Numbered from the stretch's first letter, positions 7,821 to 16,606 are shown. The stretch: 64,000 bases of DNA from Iamia majanohamensis (GCF_028532485.1 NZ_CP116942.1:4340001-4404000); one strand, 5' to 3'. Notes: generated from the sequence alone by a model not told the origin. Translations and numbers: made by a program.

Positions 7821-8630
7821 TCAGTCGTCGTAGCGGAGGGCGACGGCCGCCTCGGGGCCGATGGCCTGGAAGGCCACGCTCTCCTGGAGCTCCAGGGTGA
7901 CCGCGTCGGCGTCGTGGCTGCGGTAGGCGATGGAGGTGTCCTGGCCCACGGTGAGCTCGAAGTCGCCGCCCCGCTGGCTGAGCACGATGGCGCCGTCGAC
8001 GGCGGGGGCCCAGATGACCGGCCCGCCGAGGATCAGGTTCAGGTGCTGGAGGATGGGGTAGCCGCCCCGCTCGGTGGTCTCGATGACGCCCGTGTAGCAG
8101 CGAGGCCCGAGGGCGATGGCGTAGGGCCCGGCCACGCCGGCGCCCTTGAGGGTGGCGACGGCCTTGGCCACGTGGTTGGGGTAGCTGTTGAACTCGGTGT
8201 CGAGGTGCACCGGGTCGTGGGGCGAGGCGTCGCCGATACCGGTGATGCCGGCCCCCTCGTAGCCGGCGAACACGATGCGGTCCTCGGCGGTGGCCAGGGT
8301 GCGGCAGGCCTCGGCCAGGGGCTCGAGGTCGACGTCGGAGGCGCCGCGGTCGACGGCCTCGAGCTCGGAGCGCTCGACGGTGAACGTGGCGCGCAGCTCG
8401 AGCATGGGCAGCACCTTGCGCTGGGCGGCGGTGACGCCGTCGTAGGGCGAGTCGGGGCGGGACTCGGCCCGGCCCAGGCTCACCGCGGAGTGGGCCCAGC
8501 CGAGGGGGCCCACGAAGTCGACCAGCTTGCGGGCCGCCATGAAGTGGGTCAGCTGGCGGGTGGCCTCTTCGTCGATCTCGGACCAGGCGGACTCAGAGAT
8601 GGGGGCGAGGTCGCGCAGGAGGTGGTTCAC
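7821..8630 (-). CDS. enc: Encapsulin shell protein (family 1, linocin M18-like)
   Basis: A 269-residue protein from GTG 8630 with GGAGA 6 nt upstream. It has the HK97-fold encapsulin landmarks: N-terminal helix NHLLRDLAPISESAWSEIDE (which binds cargo tags on the inner wall), RKLVDFVGPLGWAHSAVSLG, the E-loop region LELRATFTVERSELE, DRIVFAGYEGAGITGI, and the C-terminal core LSQRGGDFELTVGQDTSIAY ending in LELQESVAFQAI. The length matches family 1 (about 265). It lies 22 bp after the encapsulated-ferritin gene, so it should assemble into an icosahedral nanocompartment holding that ferritin for iron oxidation and storage. Confidence 0.95.
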   Translation of the reverse strand: MNHLLRDLAPISESAWSEIDEEATRQLTHFMAARKLVDFVGPLGWAHSAVSLGRAESRPDSPYDGVTAAQRKVLPMLELRATFTVERSELEAVDRGASDVDLEPLAEACRTLATAEDRIVFAGYEGAGITGIGDASPHDPVHLDTEFNSYPNHVAKAVATLKGAGVAGPYAIALGPRCYTGVIETTERGGYPILQHLNLILGGPVIWAPAVDGAIVLSQRGGDFELTVGQDTSIAYRSHDADAVTLELQESVAFQAIGPEAAVALRYDD

Positions 8631-8652
8631 GGGTTCTCCAGGTCGGGGCGGG

Positions 8653-9054
8653 TCAGAGGGAAAAGTCGTCGCGGCGGAGGCTGCCGAGGCCGAGGCTGCC
8701 GTCGCCGGGGGGCGGCGCCGGTGCGGGGGCATCGCCGTCGGCGTCGTCGCGGCCCATGGCCTCCTCCTCGGCGTCGAGGATGGAGCCGGAGGCGAAGAGG
8801 TAGGTGCGGAGCTGCTCGTCGAAGACGGGGTCGCGGCGGCGGAGCCACTCGATCGTCATCGCCGCGTGCTCCTTCTCCTCGTCCCGGTTGTGGGCGAGGA
8901 CCGCAGCGAGCTCCTCGTCGTCGGTGGCCTGGACGCGCTGGTCGTACCAGTCGACGGCCTCGAGCTCCTCCATGATGGAGGCGATCGCCCGGTGGCGATC
9001 CATGACGTCCGGCCCGAGCCTCTCGATCGGCTCGTGGTAGCCCTCGCTGCTCAT
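8653..9054 (-). CDS. Encapsulated ferritin-like cargo protein (EncFtn)
   Basis: A 133-residue protein from ATG 9054 with GAGGAG just upstream. The two-helix half-ferritin of the EncFtn family is clear: MEELEAVDWYDQRV carries the first Glu ligands and HNRDEEKEHAAM the EExxEH ligands; dimerisation completes the ferroxidase site. HEPIERLG at the N terminus is also typical. After an acidic linker rich in Asp, Ala and Pro, the C terminus DGSLGLGSLRRDDFSL is a textbook encapsulin-targeting peptide (GSLGxGSLRR). It is co-transcribed with the shell gene. EncFtn oxidises ferrous iron, which is mineralised inside the shell. Confidence 0.95.
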   Translation of the reverse strand: MSSEGYHEPIERLGPDVMDRHRAIASIMEELEAVDWYDQRVQATDDEELAAVLAHNRDEEKEHAAMTIEWLRRRDPVFDEQLRTYLFASGSILDAEEEAMGRDDADGDAPAPAPPPGDGSLGLGSLRRDDFSL

Positions 9055-9156
9055 GTCATCTCCTCGGCTGAGAGGGGCGGCGGCTCGCCGTGGTCCCGGA
9101 GTCTCCCTGCCCGCGCCGCGCCGGGCAACACGGAGGACGGGTGGCGGGCCACGGGA

Positions 9157-9600
9157 TCAGCTCCGGCCCAGGCGGTCGGAGTCGTCGAGGTTCTGCAGGC
9201 GGACCTCGCCGCGGGCGACGAGGCGGTCGGTGGCGTCGTGCAGCTCGACCAGCCACAGCTGCTGGAGGCGACCCCGGTGGATGGGGGTGGCCCGGACGGT
9301 GACGGTGCCGTCGCGCACGGCCCGCAGGAAGTCGGTGTGGTTGGAGACGCCGACGACGCTGCCGCCCCGGCCCTCGGACCGCAGCCAGGTGCCGGCGCCG
9401 ACGCTGGCCGCCGTCTCGACGGCGGTGGCCCACACGCCGCCATGGACGATGCCGTAGGGCTGGTGCAGGTGGGGCTCGATGGGGAGGCGGAGGACCACCT
9501 CGTCGGGTGACACCGTGAGGTACTCGATTCCCACGACCTGGTCGAACCCGCTCGTCGGCATGCCGGCGGAGGGGAGGTCCGGGGTGTCGGTGTCGGCCAC
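9157..9600 (-). CDS. PaaI-type hotdog-fold thioesterase
   Basis: A 147-residue protein from ATG 9600 with AGGAG upstream. A hotdog domain with the PaaI active-site pattern GIVHGGVWATAVETAASVGA: the HGG turn and the following Glu on the long helix are the catalytic elements for acyl-CoA hydrolysis. VVGVSNHTDFLRAVRDGTVTV is the usual second half. It probably hydrolyses a phenylacetyl-type or medium-chain acyl-CoA; the substrate is unknown. It stands alone between the encapsulin operon and a divergent esterase. Confidence 0.85.
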   Translation of the reverse strand: MADTDTPDLPSAGMPTSGFDQVVGIEYLTVSPDEVVLRLPIEPHLHQPYGIVHGGVWATAVETAASVGAGTWLRSEGRGGSVVGVSNHTDFLRAVRDGTVTVRATPIHRGRLQQLWLVELHDATDRLVARGEVRLQNLDDSDRLGRS

Positions 9601-9908
9601 GGGGGCTCCTGGGGCGTCGGGTGCGCAGCAGAGGCTGCGACGTGGGCCCGAGGGTAGCGAGCCGGGCGTGTGGTCCCGCCGGGCCGTCTCCCCTGCCGCC
9701 CCTCGGGAGGCACCGGTCGATCACCGTTCTGAGGCACCTGGCGGCCACCGGTGTCCACGGGGTGCCTCAGAACGGCACCGACCTCTCGCTCTGATCGTTC
9801 TGGCACACGTGAAGGCCATCGGTGGCCACCCAGTGCCTCAGAACCGGCTCTCCCGCTGCCGTGACGGTCGGCCGGACGCTGCGGGGGCCGATGTGGGAAC
9901 CTCGACCC
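9601..9908. other. 308-bp divergent intergenic region
   Basis: Spacer between the thioesterase and esterase starts. It holds a tandem pair of hairpin repeats (9724-9845) and the two promoters; TACCCT in the thioesterase leader is a possible -10. No gene seen. Confidence 0.65.
9724..9845. repeat. Tandem pair of intergenic hairpin repeats, 71-bp period
   Basis: Copy 1 has perfect 15-bp arms, CCGTTCTGAGGCACC (9724-9738) and its complement (9761-9775), around a 22-nt loop. Copy 2 begins 71 bp later (GTTCTG-GCAC at 9797-9806; GTGCCTCAGAAC at 9833-9844) with a 2-bp deletion in the left arm and a similar loop (GGCCAYCGGTG). Confidence 0.85.
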
Positions 9909-11147
9909 ATGGCGGACATCGCCCCCGTGCCGGCATCGACGCCGGTCGTCGACGAGGTGGCCGGCCTGGCCCGCCTCGCCGGTGCCCTGGTCGACCAGCT
10001 CACCATCCCCGTGCGCGACACCCACCGGGCCGTCGCCGACCGGGTGTTCCGTGCCGTGGGGCCGAGCGCCACCCCGGTGCGACTGGCCCACGACGCGGTG
10101 GCCGGGGCGGTCTACGCCTCGGTGCGGGGCGGCAGCCGCCTCCTCGGCGCCGGGGCGGGCACGGCGATCGCCGCGGTCAACGGCTTCCGACCCCGGCGGT
10201 CGGTCTCGGCCACACCCCTCGGGGCGACGGGCCTGGCCTTCGCCAGCGGCCTGCTGGGCGACTGGCTGGAGGGGCGGGCCGACGACCTGGTCGTGCCCAC
10301 GACCGTCACCCACCACGGCCGGGCGGTGTCGCTCGAGGGCGACGTCCCCCTCGGCGTCGATGCTCCCACCGACCGGGTGGTGGTGTTCGTCCACGGCCTG
10401 GCCGAGACCACCTACTCGTGGGCGTGGTGGTCGACCGCCGAGGACGGCACCCACGTCCCCACCTACGGCGAGCGCCTGGCCGAGGTGGGCTGGACCCCGC
10501 TGGAGGTCGGCTACAACACCGGCCGCCCGGTGGCCGACAGCGGTGCCGACCTGGCCGAGCTCCTCGACCGGGTCGTGGCCACCTGGCCGGTGCCGGTGGC
10601 CGAGGTGGCCCTGGTCGGTCACTCCATGGGCGGGCTGGTGATCTCGGCTGCGGCCCACCGTGGACTGGCCTCGGGCCACGCATGGGTGTCCCGCACGTCC
10701 CACGTGGTGACGCTGGGGACGCCGCACACCGGTTCGTGGCTGGCGAAGGGTGCGGCCGGGGCGGTGCGGGCACTGGAGCGGCTGCCCGAGACCCGGGGCC
10801 TGGGCGGGATCATCGACCTGCGCAGCGCCGGCATCCGCGACCTCACCCACGGGTGGCGTCCGGAGCCCGACCCCGAGGCGCCCGACGACGAGATCGAGGA
10901 GCTGGCCGCCCTGCTCCCCCACGCCCGCCACGCCTACGTGGCCGCCACCCTGGGCAGCGAGCGCCACGCCCTCAGCCGCCTGCTGGGCGACGGCCTGGTC
11001 CACCTGACCAGCTCCACCGCGCCGGGCTCCGCCGGCGGCCCTAACATCGCCGTGCGCCACCACCCCAACGTCGGCCACATCCGCCTCGTCCACCACCAAG
11101 CCGTGGCCGACGACCTCGTCGACTGGCTCGAGCCCCGAGTCGACTGA
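9909..11147 (+). CDS. Alpha/beta-hydrolase (lipase/esterase, PGAP1-like)
   Basis: A 412-residue protein; ATG 9909 (MADIAPVP) is chosen because upstream codons lie in the repeat region. The hydrolase fold is evident from VVVFVHGLAETTYSW (oxyanion loop), the nucleophile elbow GHSMGG, the lipase-type VTLGTPHTGSWLAKG, and a late His in VRHHPNVGHIRLVHH. The N-terminal ~140 residues are helical and hydrophobic (AGAGTAIAAVNGF, GLAFASGLLGDWL), as in actinobacterial esterases with a cap domain. Substrate unknown; the THE-TPHxGS pattern suggests an acyl-ester or lipid substrate. Confidence 0.82.
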   Translation: MADIAPVPASTPVVDEVAGLARLAGALVDQLTIPVRDTHRAVADRVFRAVGPSATPVRLAHDAVAGAVYASVRGGSRLLGAGAGTAIAAVNGFRPRRSVSATPLGATGLAFASGLLGDWLEGRADDLVVPTTVTHHGRAVSLEGDVPLGVDAPTDRVVVFVHGLAETTYSWAWWSTAEDGTHVPTYGERLAEVGWTPLEVGYNTGRPVADSGADLAELLDRVVATWPVPVAEVALVGHSMGGLVISAAAHRGLASGHAWVSRTSHVVTLGTPHTGSWLAKGAAGAVRALERLPETRGLGGIIDLRSAGIRDLTHGWRPEPDPEAPDDEIEELAALLPHARHAYVAATLGSERHALSRLLGDGLVHLTSSTAPGSAGGPNIAVRHHPNVGHIRLVHHQAVADDLVDWLEPRVD

Positions 11148-11175
11148 ACTGACAGAGACCGCCGCCTGGACGCGC

Positions 11176-11181
11176 CACACT
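11176..11181 (+). promoter_or_regulatory. Likely -10 hexamer (CACACT) of leaderless helicase transcript
   Basis: CACACT lies 6 nt before ATG 11188 with no Shine-Dalgarno sequence between. Confidence 0.45.
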
Positions 11182-11187
11182 GGGCCC

Positions 11188-14100
11188 ATGGGGGAGGAAC
11201 TGGCTGCGGGTCTCTACGAGCGCTTGATGACCGAAGGGTTGCGAGCCCGGCTCGACCACGTCACCGAGCAGCTCGTCCCCCAAGCCGATGCGCTCCATCC
11301 GAGCGAGGCCGCGGATCGTCTTGCGCTTCACGTCTCGCAGATCCTCGAATCGGCTCTGGAGTCCCTGCCCGACAAGGAGCGCGTCGCCACCGGGGTCCAG
11401 GTCGTCCGCGCCCTGCTGGCCCAGGTCGAGAGCCAGCTCGACTGGGACGTCGGGACCGATCGGCCCGACGACGAGGGAATGGTGTTGCGCGCCCTGCGAC
11501 GGCGCCAGCCTGACGGCACGCCGCGAGCGATCGATCAGCCGCTCATTCCCCTGCTGGACACGACGCTGCTCACCAATGCTCCTGGTGAGCCGACTGTGGG
11601 CAGTCAGCTGCGCACGGAGATCGCATCGGCCGACCGCATCGACATCGTGATGGCGTTCATCCGTATGACCGGTATCACCCCTCTCCTCGACGCCCTCCGC
11701 ACCCATCGCCGCGAAGGTCGTCAGGTGCGCGTACTCACGACGACCTACACCGGGTCGACCGAGCAACGCGCCCTCGACGTTCTTCGCGACCTCGGTGCCG
11801 AGGTGCGCGTGTCCTACGACCTCACCACGACCCGCCTCCATGCCAAGGCCTGGCTGTTCCATCGCGACTCGGGGTACTCCACGGCCTACGTGGGGTCATC
11901 GAACCTCACCCACTCCGCCCAGGTCGCCGGACTCGAGTGGAATGTGCGGCTCTCCTCGGCGCGCAACGCGTCGGTGACCCAGAAGGTTGCTGCGGTCTTC
12001 GATGCGTATTGGGAGAACCCCGACTTCCGCGCCTACGACCCAGCGGAGTTCGCCGAGCAGACGGAGCGGTCGACACGGGAGGACGAGACCTACCTGAGTC
12101 CGGTCGAGATCCGCCTGGAGCCCTTCCAGGACCGCTTGCTGGAGCAGATCGAGGTCGCCCGGGCTCGGGGACGGCACAAGAACCTGCTGGTGAGCGCCAC
12201 CGGCACGGGCAAGACCGTCATGGCCGCTGTCGACTACGCCCGTCTGCGCCCCACCTTGACGCGCGACCGTCTGCTCTTCGTCGCCCATCGGGAGGAGATC
12301 CTTCGCCAGAGCCAGGCCACCTTCCGCCACGCTCTCCGCGACCCCTCCTTCGGCGAGCGCTGGGTGGCAGGAGAACGGCCCCGCGAGTTCGACCATGTCT
12401 TTGCCTCCGTGCAGAGCCTCAGCGCCGGGGCCATCGACTCCATCGATCCGGCCCACTTCGACGTCGTGATCGTGGACGAGTTCCATCACGCTGCCGCGCC
12501 CTCCTACCGACGCCTGCTCGATCACCTCGCTCCCGTCGAGCTGCTGGGTCTCACTGCCACTCCGGAGCGAGCCGACGGGTTGCCGATTCTCGATCTGTTC
12601 GATGGGCGGATCGCCGCCGAGCTCCGGCTCTGGGACGCGATCGATCAGCAGCGCCTCGCTCCGTTCACCTACTTCGGCATCTACGACGGGCTGAACTACG
12701 GGCAGGTCCCATGGCGGCGGGGCCAGGGCTACGACGTCACCAGCCTGACGAACCTCTACACGGGCAACGACGTCTGGGCCCGCCAGGTCGTCAAGGAGCT
12801 CACCGACCGCGTGGGCGACATGGCCCAGGCGAAGGTCCTCGGCTTCTGTTGCAGCGTCGACCACGCCAGGTGGATGGCCGATCGGTTCAACGAGGTCGGC
12901 ATCCCCTCGCTTGCGGTGTGGGCGGACACGCCCACCGAAGAACGCAAGCGGGCCCTGCTCGACCTCCAGACCGGCCGTCTCAACGTCGTCTTCTCCGTCG
13001 ACCTGTTCAACGAGGGCGTTGACGTGCCCTCGGTCGACACGCTGCTGCTCCTCCGCCCCACCGACAGCCCCACCCTCTTCCTGCAGCAGTTGGGCCGTGG
13101 GCTCCGCAAGGCTCCAGGCAAGACCTCATGTCTCGTCCTCGACTTCGTGGGGCAGCACCGCAAGGAGTTCCGCTTCGACCTTCGGTACCGCGCGCTGCTC
13201 GGCGGCACGCGGAGGGAGCTCGAGGACCGCATCAAGCAGGGCTTCCCGTTCCTGCCTGCGGGCTGCGACCTCTCCCTGGACCGGGTGGCATCGGAGAAGG
13301 TGTTGCAGAACATTCGGGAGTCGATTCCGACGCGCTGGCAGGCCAAGGCCGACGAGCTCCGCACCCTTGCCCGGAGCCACGGTGACGTGTCCCTGGCGAC
13401 CTACCTGCAGCAGACGGGTCTGGATCTCGAAGACGTGTACACCAGCAACAAGTCGTGGTCGGACCTCCGAGAGGCTGCGGGATTGCCACTCGCCCCTGCG
13501 GGGCCTGACGAAGCCGTCATCCGTCGGGCCATCGGACGCGTCGGCCACATCGACGACTCCGAGCGCATGGCGACCTACCGGGCCTGGCTCCTCGGCGACG
13601 TGCCGCCTCAGGTTTCCGTCCTCGATGACCGCCGCCGGCGATTGGCGCGCATGCTGGTCGGCGCCATCGCCGGACAGGCGCTGACGAAGGAACACACCCT
13701 TCAGAGCGCGCTGGACCTGCTGTGGGATCACCCGCAGGTTCGTGCCGAGCTGCGGGAGCTGCTCGATGTGCTGGCACCCCAGCTCAACCATCTCCACACG
13801 CCCTTGGTGGGTCGGCCCGCCGTCCCGCTCCAAGTCCATGCCCGCTACACCCGACTCGAGATCCTGGCCGCCTTCGGTGTCGGGGACTCGGTCCGACCCG
13901 CGAACTGGCAAGCCGGCGTCCAGTGGGTGGAGCCCGAGCAGGCGGACCTCTTCGTCTTCACTCTCGACAAGTCCGCGGGCTCGTTCTCCCCCACGACCCG
14001 CTACCGGGACTACGCCATCAGCCGCGACCTCATCCACTGGGAGAGTCAGTCCAAGACACGAGCCGATAGCGCGACTGGACTGCGATACCAGCACCATGCC

Positions 14101-14280
14101 GCCCGCGGCTCCGACGTCATGCTCTTCGCTCGTCTCAACACGAAAGAGCTGGCCTTCTGGTTCCTCGGGCCGGCGACCTACGTCAGCCACGTCTCCGAAC
14201 GTCCCATGCAGATCACCTGGCGCCTCGACCATCCGCTGTCGGGCGACCTGTTTGCGTCGTTCGCTGCGGCTGTCGCCTGA
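11188..14280 (+). CDS. PLD nuclease-like / SF2 helicase / DUF3427 protein
   Basis: A 1030-residue multidomain protein. Residues ~125-290 are a phospholipase-D-type domain with His218-x-Lys220 (LHAKAWLF) and VGSSNLT. Residues ~315-520 are the SF2 helicase core: Walker A ATGTGKT with Lys342, Walker B DEFHH (430-434), and LTATPER. The second RecA domain carries FSVDLFNEGVDVP and motif VI QQLGRGLR (Arg637). The C-terminal ~350 residues match the DUF3427 type, ending in a beta-rich region. Such proteins are expected to cut or remodel nucleic acid and are often accessory; a defence role is possible but unproven. Codon usage is clearly less GC-rich than in its neighbours, suggesting transfer. It has its own promoter and no partner gene. 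Confidence 0.88.
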   Translation: MGEELAAGLYERLMTEGLRARLDHVTEQLVPQADALHPSEAADRLALHVSQILESALESLPDKERVATGVQVVRALLAQVESQLDWDVGTDRPDDEGMVLRALRRRQPDGTPRAIDQPLIPLLDTTLLTNAPGEPTVGSQLRTEIASADRIDIVMAFIRMTGITPLLDALRTHRREGRQVRVLTTTYTGSTEQRALDVLRDLGAEVRVSYDLTTTRLHAKAWLFHRDSGYSTAYVGSSNLTHSAQVAGLEWNVRLSSARNASVTQKVAAVFDAYWENPDFRAYDPAEFAEQTERSTREDETYLSPVEIRLEPFQDRLLEQIEVARARGRHKNLLVSATGTGKTVMAAVDYARLRPTLTRDRLLFVAHREEILRQSQATFRHALRDPSFGERWVAGERPREFDHVFASVQSLSAGAIDSIDPAHFDVVIVDEFHHAAAPSYRRLLDHLAPVELLGLTATPERADGLPILDLFDGRIAAELRLWDAIDQQRLAPFTYFGIYDGLNYGQVPWRRGQGYDVTSLTNLYTGNDVWARQVVKELTDRVGDMAQAKVLGFCCSVDHARWMADRFNEVGIPSLAVWADTPTEERKRALLDLQTGRLNVVFSVDLFNEGVDVPSVDTLLLLRPTDSPTLFLQQLGRGLRKAPGKTSCLVLDFVGQHRKEFRFDLRYRALLGGTRRELEDRIKQGFPFLPAGCDLSLDRVASEKVLQNIRESIPTRWQAKADELRTLARSHGDVSLATYLQQTGLDLEDVYTSNKSWSDLREAAGLPLAPAGPDEAVIRRAIGRVGHIDDSERMATYRAWLLGDVPPQVSVLDDRRRRLARMLVGAIAGQALTKEHTLQSALDLLWDHPQVRAELRELLDVLAPQLNHLHTPLVGRPAVPLQVHARYTRLEILAAFGVGDSVRPANWQAGVQWVEPEQADLFVFTLDKSAGSFSPTTRYRDYAISRDLIHWESQSKTRADSATGLRYQHHAARGSDVMLFARLNTKELAFWFLGPATYVSHVSERPMQITWRLDHPLSGDLFASFAAAVA

Positions 14281-14331
14281 CGGGCAGGCGAACTCCCGGT
14301 GGCCCTCGGTGCGACCGGGGTCACGTCGCCG

Positions 14332-14337
14332 TAGCGT
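14332..14337 (+). promoter_or_regulatory. Likely -10 hexamer (TAGCGT) of leaderless LLM transcript
   Basis: TAGCGT lies 7 nt before ATG 14345; same spacing as other starts in the window. Confidence 0.45.
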
Positions 14338-14344
14338 TCCCTGC

Positions 14345-15322
14345 ATGACGCGCCTCGGCTACCAGATCCCCAACTTCACCTACCCCGACGTCGGGTCGGC
14401 CGACCTGTTCGAGGTGGTGGCCCGCCAGGCCCGGGAAGCGGACACCTCCGGCTTCGACACCGTCATGGTGATGGACCACTTCTACCAGCTGCCCATGCTG
14501 GGCCCGCCGGAGCTGGAGATGATGGAGTGCTACTCGCTGCTCTCCGCCCTGGCCCAGCACACCTCCACCGCCCGCCTGTCGGCACTGGTCACCGGCAACA
14601 CGTACCGGAACCCGGCGGTTCTGGCCAAGACCGTCACCACCCTCGACGTGGTGTCCCAGGGCCGGGCCCAGCTCGGCATCGGCGCCGGCTGGTTCGAGCT
14701 CGAGCACGACAGCTTCGGCATCGAGTTCGGCACCTTCACCGACCGCTTCGAGAAGCTCGAGGAGGCCCTCACCATCATCACCGGCATGTTCGCCGGCGAG
14801 CGGCCCAGCCTCGACGGCAAGTGGTACCAGGTCTCCGACGCCATCAACTCGCCCGCCCCCGTGGGCAAGATCCCGATCATGATCGGCGGCGGCGGCGAGA
14901 AGAAGACGCTGCGCCTGGTCGCCCAGTTCGCCGACGACAGCAACCTCATCTGCGGTGCCGACGAGATCCCCCGCAAGCTCGAGGCCCTCGCCGGCCACTG
15001 CGAGGACCTCGGTCGGGACCGCTCCGAGATCACCGTCTCCTACCAGGGCCTGGCCTGCGTGGCCCCCAGCCACGACCAGGCCGTGGCCGAGCTCGACGCC
15101 TTCCTCGGCCGGCGGGGCCTCGACGTCGGCTCGATGTCGGAGGAGGATGCCGCCGGCGTCCGGGCCATGGTCCCCCACGGCGACCCCGACGAGATCGGCG
15201 AGCGCTTCTCCGAGCACATGGCCACCGGCATCGACGGCTTCACCGTCAGCGCCCCGGCCAACGGCCACGTCGAGGGCCGGGTCGAGCTCCTGGGCCAGAC
15301 GATGGCCAAGGTCGTCGGGTAG
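14345..15322 (+). CDS. LLM-class F420-dependent oxidoreductase
   Basis: A 325-residue luciferase-like monooxygenase-fold protein of the F420-dependent type. The pattern is typical: GYQIPNFTYPD start, VMVMDHFYQLP, the LSALVTGNTYRNPAVLAKTV segment that contacts the cofactor, GRAQLGIGAGWFELEHDSFG, then KIPIMIGGGGEKKTLRLVAQFAD. It should transfer hydride between reduced F420 (or FMN) and an organic substrate; the substrate is unknown. It is followed 36 bp later by rsgA but has its own leaderless-type promoter, so the two need not be functionally linked. Confidence 0.9.
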   Translation: MTRLGYQIPNFTYPDVGSADLFEVVARQAREADTSGFDTVMVMDHFYQLPMLGPPELEMMECYSLLSALAQHTSTARLSALVTGNTYRNPAVLAKTVTTLDVVSQGRAQLGIGAGWFELEHDSFGIEFGTFTDRFEKLEEALTIITGMFAGERPSLDGKWYQVSDAINSPAPVGKIPIMIGGGGEKKTLRLVAQFADDSNLICGADEIPRKLEALAGHCEDLGRDRSEITVSYQGLACVAPSHDQAVAELDAFLGRRGLDVGSMSEEDAAGVRAMVPHGDPDEIGERFSEHMATGIDGFTVSAPANGHVEGRVELLGQTMAKVVG

Positions 15323-15346
15323 TCGGGGGCGCACGGGCCGTTGGGC

Positions 15347-15352
15347 GAGACT
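15347..15352 (+). promoter_or_regulatory. Likely -10 hexamer (GAGACT) for rsgA
   Basis: GAGACT lies exactly 6 nt before ATC 15359 and after TTG 15341. With the spacing seen elsewhere, transcription would start at the ATC, making the TTG untranscribed from this promoter. Confidence 0.35.
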
Positions 15353-15358
15353 GACCCC

Positions 15359-16396
15359 ATCACCGACACCGACCCCCTCGCCCCCCTCGGCTGGTCCCCC
15401 CTCTGGGCCGACCGGGCCGAGGACGCGGCGGCCCGCAACGAGCGGCCCGGGGCCGAGCCCGGGCGGGTCGTCCGCCACGACGGCGTGGCCGTCCAGGTCG
15501 CCACCCGCGACGGCGTCGTCGCCCGCCCCGTGCTGGCCACCGTCGACCCCCAGCCCGTCGTCGGCGACTGGGTCCTCACCACCGACGAGACCGTCGTCGC
15601 CGTGCTCGAGCGCAGCTCGCTCCTCCGCCGGCGCGACACCCGCCGTGACACCGAGCAGCACCTCGTGGCCAACGTCGACACCGTCATCATCGTCTGCGGC
15701 CTCGACCGGCCCGTGCGCGACGGCCGCATCCAGCGGGCCACCGCCGTGGCCTGGGACGCGGACGCCGAGCCCGTCGTCGTGCTCACCAAGGCCGACCTCG
15801 TCGCCGACGCCGAGGAGACCGCCGTCGCGGTGCGGGGCGCCAACCCCGGCGTCGAGGTGCTGGTCACCTCGAGCAAGGAGGACGCCGGCCTCCAGGGCGT
15901 GCGCGACCTCGGTGTCGGCAAGAGCGTGGTGATGCTGGGCGAGTCCGGCGCCGGCAAGTCGAGCCTGGCCAACGCGCTCTCCGACGGCGACGTGGCCATC
16001 GTCGGTGCGGTGCGCGAGGGCGACGCCAAGGGCCGCCACACCACCACCTCCCGCGAGCTGCACGTCCTGCCGTCGGGCGGCGTGCTCATCGACAACCCGG
16101 GCGTCCGGTCCCTCGGGCTCTGGACCGACGCCGAGTCGGTCGTCGCCACCTTCGACGACATCGACTCCCTGGCCGAGGGGTGCCGCTTCTCCGACTGCGC
16201 CCACGACGCCGAGCCCGGCTGCGCGGTGCGGGCCGCCATCGACGCCGGCGACCTCCACCCCGCCCGCCTCGAGGCCTGGCACGCCTTCCACGCCGAGGTG
16301 GAGGAGGCCGACCGCCGGGCCGACGAGAAGGCCTGGCGCACCCCCGAGGCCCCGCCCGAGAGCAAGCGCCGCCGCCGGCGCGGCCGGGGCCGCTGA
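15359..16396 (+). CDS. rsgA: Ribosome small-subunit-dependent GTPase A
   Basis: A circularly permuted GTPase acting late in 30S subunit maturation. The motif order is diagnostic: G4 LTKADL comes first, then G5 TSSKED, then G1 GESGAGKSSLANAL, the KGRHTTTSREL switch, and G3 DNPGVRSLGL, followed by a zinc-binding CRFSDCAHDAEPGC segment. An OB-fold precedes (VGDWVLTTDETVVAVLERSS). The only canonical start is TTG 15341, but this lies upstream of a plausible -10 box. ATC 15359 would give (M)TDTDPLAPLGW, which matches family N termini better (345 residues). I therefore place the start at ATC with moderate confidence. The C terminus is a basic Arg-rich tail. Confidence 0.93.
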   Translation: MTDTDPLAPLGWSPLWADRAEDAAARNERPGAEPGRVVRHDGVAVQVATRDGVVARPVLATVDPQPVVGDWVLTTDETVVAVLERSSLLRRRDTRRDTEQHLVANVDTVIIVCGLDRPVRDGRIQRATAVAWDADAEPVVVLTKADLVADAEETAVAVRGANPGVEVLVTSSKEDAGLQGVRDLGVGKSVVMLGESGAGKSSLANALSDGDVAIVGAVREGDAKGRHTTTSRELHVLPSGGVLIDNPGVRSLGLWTDAESVVATFDDIDSLAEGCRFSDCAHDAEPGCAVRAAIDAGDLHPARLEAWHAFHAEVEEADRRADEKAWRTPEAPPESKRRRRRGRGR

Positions 16397-16422
16397 GCAC
16401 CCACCCGGCCGACCGACGGAGA

Positions 16423-16545
16423 CCGCGACCCTGGTGGGCGCCAAGCGCCCAGCAAGGCGGCCGCTTCGCCGGAGACCGCCGGACTGACCGAATCCGCGAC
16501 CCTGGTGGGCGCCTGGCGCCCAGGAAGGTGGCCGTCTCGGGAAGG
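16423..16545. repeat. Tandem pair of intergenic hairpin repeats, 71-bp period
   Basis: Two copies begin with CCGCGACCCTGGTGGGCGCC (16423 and 16494, offset 71). Each has a tight palindrome: TGGGCGC..GCGCCCA in copy 1 and TGGGCGCC-T-GGCGCCCA in copy 2, followed by GGYGGCCG. Related single copies occur at 18042 and 44729. Confidence 0.8.
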
Positions 16546-16606
16546 TCCGGGCAGGAGGGCAAGGACGGTCGGGCGGGGCGGGGACGGGGAGGGAGAGGCT
16601 GGGGGG

